Positions 6,237 to 8,371 of a stretch of 8,371 bases of DNA are shown here, one piece after another; position 1 is the stretch's first letter; the number at the start of each line of letters is the position of its first letter. The stretch comes from Rhodoferax sp. GTDB lineage: Bacteria; Pseudomonadota; Gammaproteobacteria; Burkholderiales; Burkholderiaceae_C. Position numbers and translations under genes: made by a program. The notes under the pieces are model-generated. The model searched no databases and was not told the DNA's origin. It saw nothing but the letters and a program-made list of their open reading frames with translations. The DNA is taken from contig JAQTSL010000152.1 of NCBI GenBank assembly GCA_028711355.1, forward strand, positions 1 to 8,371. Reading direction: 5' to 3'.

Positions 6237-7748
6237 ATGGATTTGTTTGCAAATTTATACTTGGGTTTTGGCGTGGCCTTCACGCCTATCAATCTCTTGT
6301 ACGCATTGGTCGGGTGTCTGCTGGGAACCTTGATCGGCGTGCTGCCCGGCATCGGCCCGGCAGCCACCATTGCCATGCTGCTGCCCGCCACTTATGCGCT
6401 GCCTCCGGTGTCGGCACTGATCATGTTGGCCGGCATTTACTATGGAGCCCAGTATGGCGGCTCCACCACCGCTATTTTGGTGAATCTGCCCGGTGAATCT
6501 TCATCCGTCGTCACCTGCCTTGACGGTTACCAGATGGCTAAGAAAGGACGAGCGGGGCCGGCGCTGGCCGCTGCCGGCCTGGGTTCATTTTTTGCGGGTT
6601 GTGTGGGTACCGTGATGCTCGCCGCCTTTGCTCCGGCGCTGACCGAACTGGCCTTCAAGTTTGGTCCGGCCGAATATTTTGCCCTGATGACGCTTGGCCT
6701 GATTGGCGCCGTGGTGCTGGCATCGGGCTCCCTGCTCAAGGCGGTCGGCATGATTTTGCTCGGTCTGTTGCTCGGTCTGGTGGGCACCGACGTGAACTCT
6801 GGCGTGGCACGCTTCAGTTTTGATGTGGCCGAGTTGACCGACGGCATTGGTTTTGTTGCCATTGCGATGGGTATTTTTGGTTATGGTGAGATCATCAGTA
6901 ACCTGGCACAGCGCGAGATCCACCGCGAGGTGTTTGACGTCAAGGTGCAGGGCTTGTTCCCGACCAAGCAGGACTTCACCGACATGACGCCTGCCGTGTT
7001 GCGCGGCACGGCGCTCGGTTGTGCGCTGGGCATCCTGCCGGGCGGTGGCGCCTTGCTGTCTGCCTTTGCGTCCTACACCATCGAGAAAAAAGTCAGAGGC
7101 CGACCCGGCGAAGTGCCTTTCGGCCAGGGCAATATCCGCGGTGTCGCAGGTCCCGAGGCGGCTAACAATGCCGGGGCACAGGCTTCCTTCATTCCGCTGC
7201 TGACGCTGGGCATTCCATCGAACGTCGTGATGGCGTTGATGGTGGGCGCCATGACAATTCACAACATCCAGCCCGGTCCGCAGGTCATGACCAGCAACCC
7301 GGAACTCTTCTGGGGCCTGATTGCCTCGATGTGGGTTGGCAACGCGATGCTGGTGATCCTGAACCTACCTTTGATCGGGATCTGGATTAAGCTGCTAACC
7401 GTGCCTTACCGTTTCCTGTTCCCGGCGATTGTGCTGTTTTGCGCGATTGGTGTTTATTCGACCAACAACAACACCTGGGACATCTGGATCGTGGGCCTTT
7501 TTGGCGTGATCGGCTACATTTTCTACAAGCTGGGAGCTGAACCAGCGCCCTTGCTGCTGGGACTTATTCTGGGGCCGATGATGGAAGAAAACCTGCGCCG
7601 AGCGTTGCTGCTGTCACGCGGTGACTGGAGCGTGTTTGTGACGCGTCCGCTGTCAGCCAGCTTGCTGGCAGTCTGTGTGCTGCTGCTGGTAATCGTGCTG
7701 CTGCCCTCGATCAAGAAGAAGCGCGAAGAAGCGTTTGTGGAGGATTGA
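6237..7748 (+). CDS. tctA: TctA-family large membrane subunit of tripartite tricarboxylate transporter
   Basis: A 503-residue polytopic membrane protein, the usual TctA length. It carries the inverted-repeat signatures of the family: GVLPGIGPAATIAMLLP (34-50) and YYGAQYGGSTTAILVNLPGE (68-87) in the first half, then GILPGGGALLS (265-275), GVAGPEAANNAGAQASF (302-318) and LTLGIPSN (322-329) in the second. The late LGLILGPMMEENLRRALLLS block is also typical. TctA forms the permease that moves the ligand delivered by a Bug/TctC protein, probably driven by an ion gradient. GAGGAAA-type Shine-Dalgarno sequence lies just before ATG 6237. The C-terminus KKKREEAFVED is what intact TctA proteins end with. 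The TGA stop at 7746-7748 coincides with the probable first bases of an IS3 element, so the native stop was probably replaced or rebuilt by the insertion while the protein stayed complete. Confidence 0.95.
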   Translation: MDLFANLYLGFGVAFTPINLLYALVGCLLGTLIGVLPGIGPAATIAMLLPATYALPPVSALIMLAGIYYGAQYGGSTTAILVNLPGESSSVVTCLDGYQMAKKGRAGPALAAAGLGSFFAGCVGTVMLAAFAPALTELAFKFGPAEYFALMTLGLIGAVVLASGSLLKAVGMILLGLLLGLVGTDVNSGVARFSFDVAELTDGIGFVAIAMGIFGYGEIISNLAQREIHREVFDVKVQGLFPTKQDFTDMTPAVLRGTALGCALGILPGGGALLSAFASYTIEKKVRGRPGEVPFGQGNIRGVAGPEAANNAGAQASFIPLLTLGIPSNVVMALMVGAMTIHNIQPGPQVMTSNPELFWGLIASMWVGNAMLVILNLPLIGIWIKLLTVPYRFLFPAIVLFCAIGVYSTNNNTWDIWIVGLFGVIGYIFYKLGAEPAPLLLGLILGPMMEENLRRALLLSRGDWSVFVTRPLSASLLAVCVLLLVIVLLPSIKKKREEAFVED

Positions 7749-7810
7749 TCTTGCCCCCGAAAAACGGACTCCATAGCTGATGATTAAATTCAGACATTGG
7801 AGATTACGAA

Positions 7811-8117
7811 ATGGGCAAGAGGAACGATGGACAAGCGCGTGGGCAATACACCCTGGAATACAAGCTCGAAGCAGTCAGGCTGGTTAAAGGGGGGGCAGGC
7901 AGTACCTGTGACAGCCAAGATACTGGGCGTGCCGATGCAGACGCTGGGAAACTGGGTCCGACTCAGCGCGAAAGGGCAACTCGCGGGCGCAGGCGACAAG
8001 CCTGTCAGTCAAGAACAAATGGAACTGGCCCGACTGCGTGCGGAGTTATCCAGAGTGAAGATGGAGCGCGACATCTTAAAAAAAGCGACGGCGTACTTCG
8101 CGCGGGAAGCGCTGTGA
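7811..8117 (+). pseudogene. IS3-family transposase OrfA, disrupted by a +1 frameshift at a G7 run
   Basis: OrfA of IS3 elements is a roughly 90-100 residue DNA-binding protein with an N-terminal HTH_Tnp_1 fold and a C-terminal leucine zipper. Here the first part (MGKRNDGQARGQYTLEYKLE to RLVKGG, from ATG 7811 with GGAG at 7799-7802) and the rest (QAVPVTAKILGVPMQTLGNW to FAREAL, ending TGA 8115-8117) are in different frames. They join if the seven-G run at 7889-7895 is read as six. The second part holds the recognition helix region (VTAKILGVPMQTLGNWV) and a zipper (LARLRAELSRVKMERDIL). An A7G slippery run at 8078-8085 would shift ribosomes back one base into the orfB frame, as is usual in IS3 elements. 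The extra G may be a real mutation or a homopolymer sequencing error. Confidence 0.82.
8078..8085 (+). promoter_or_regulatory. A7G slippery sequence for programmed -1 frameshift (OrfAB fusion)
   Basis: The sequence tta aaa aaa gcg in the orfA frame contains A AAA AAA G. A -1 slip here moves translation into the frame of orfB (same frame as the GTG at 8114), which is how IS3-family elements make the full OrfAB transposase. The frame arithmetic works out; use in this decayed copy is unlikely to yield active protein. Confidence 0.55.
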
Positions 8118-8371
8118 AGTACGCCTGGATAGCCAAGCACAAGACCCGCTGGCCGGGCACGTTGACGTGCGAAGTGCTGGAAGTCAGCGCCAGTGGCTAC
8201 TTCGAGCACTGGCGGCGCAAAGACACCAGCAAGCCCAGCAAGCCGGGGGCCAGCAAACGCATCAGCGACGAAGCCCTGCTGGTACACATCCGTGCCATCC
8301 ACGCCGAAGTCAAGCAGGAATACGGCTGACCAAAAATGTGCAAGGAACTGGTGGCCCGAGGTATCCGGGTC
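8114..8371 (+). pseudogene. IS3-family transposase OrfB, 5' part, interrupted by in-frame TGA
   Basis: OrfB begins at GTG 8114, overlapping the orfA stop (GTGA), with VKYAWIAKHKTRWP and continues through the HTH_21 region (VLEVSASGYFEHWRRKD, then ISDEALLVHIRAIHAEVKQE). At 8327-8329 a TGA follows EYG. Beyond it the same frame remains open to the window end and reads PKMCKELVARGIRV, which matches the usual continuation 'EYGWP...W.ELlarGirV' of IS3 OrfB. The stop is therefore best explained as a TGG (Trp) to TGA change. The DDE catalytic domain would lie past the window edge. The gene is inactive as read, or at most a decayed remnant. Confidence 0.83.

Larger units (their letters stand above)
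7746..8371 (+). mobile_element. IS3-family insertion sequence, left end and part of transposase (runs off window)
   Basis: Downstream of tctA come the orfA and orfB genes of an IS3-family element (IS3 subgroup by protein style). Elements of this family usually start with TGA and end with TCA. The TGATCTTGCCCCCGAAAAAC beginning at 7746 has the look of a left inverted repeat, and the first codon of orfA follows 65 bases later, a normal leader length. The right end and the target duplication are outside the window, so the exact boundary is inferred. Both reading frames carry inactivating changes, so the copy is probably dead unless complemented in trans. Confidence 0.8.

Noticed and set aside
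6585..7262. Minus-strand 225-codon frame inside tctA
   Set aside because: His/Gln-rich antisense of a membrane protein gene, typical shadow frame without family motifs.
7811..8329. Continuous 172-codon frame as a single hypothetical protein
   Set aside because: It is an artefact of the extra G in orfA: its middle part is out-of-frame translation of the HTH and zipper region, and its ends are OrfA and OrfB fragments.

Overview
The window looks like a piece of a betaproteobacterial chromosome, most likely Burkholderiales. The reasons are a Bug-type solute-binding protein, a tripartite tricarboxylate transporter (TTT), a GntR regulator and a CaiB-type CoA-transferase in one catabolic cluster, fairly high GC and tightly packed genes. 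This placement is an inference from gene content and style; no marker gene is present. All genes lie on the + strand.

Layout. Positions 1-471 hold the 3' part of a GntR regulator (FCD ligand-binding domain). It is followed by a class III CoA-transferase (468-1700, ATGA overlap), a Bug/TctC-type periplasmic binding protein with a probable Tat signal (1710-2717), and a carboxyltransferase subunit of the acyl-CoA carboxylase beta type (2714-4282, ATGA overlap). Next come a YeiH/UPF0324 membrane protein, often annotated as a putative sulfate exporter (4285-5322), a truncated TctB (5386-5679), an intact TctB (5738-6226) and an intact TctA (6237-7748). The left end of a decayed IS3-family element runs from about 7746 to the window edge.

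How it may work together. TctC plus TctA/TctB would bring a carboxylate or related organic anion into the cell. The CoA-transferase would activate it as a CoA thioester. The carboxyltransferase would carboxylate, decarboxylate or transcarboxylate an acyl-CoA intermediate. The YeiH protein would export an anionic product. The FCD regulator would sense the substrate or an intermediate. The substrate cannot be read from the sequence. The YeiH gene makes an organosulfur acid that releases sulfite or sulfate one testable possibility. No biotin carboxylase or biotin carrier partner for the carboxyltransferase is in the window.

Signs of rearrangement. The first tctB stops at about 60 percent of normal length and is followed at once by a complete tctB-tctA pair, as if one TTT module had been joined onto the remains of another. 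The IS3 element begins at, or within a few bases of, the tctA stop codon. The IS itself is broken twice: a one-base excess in a G7 run in orfA and an in-frame TGA in orfB. No RNA genes or CRISPR arrays were seen, and there is no gene-free stretch over 300 bases.
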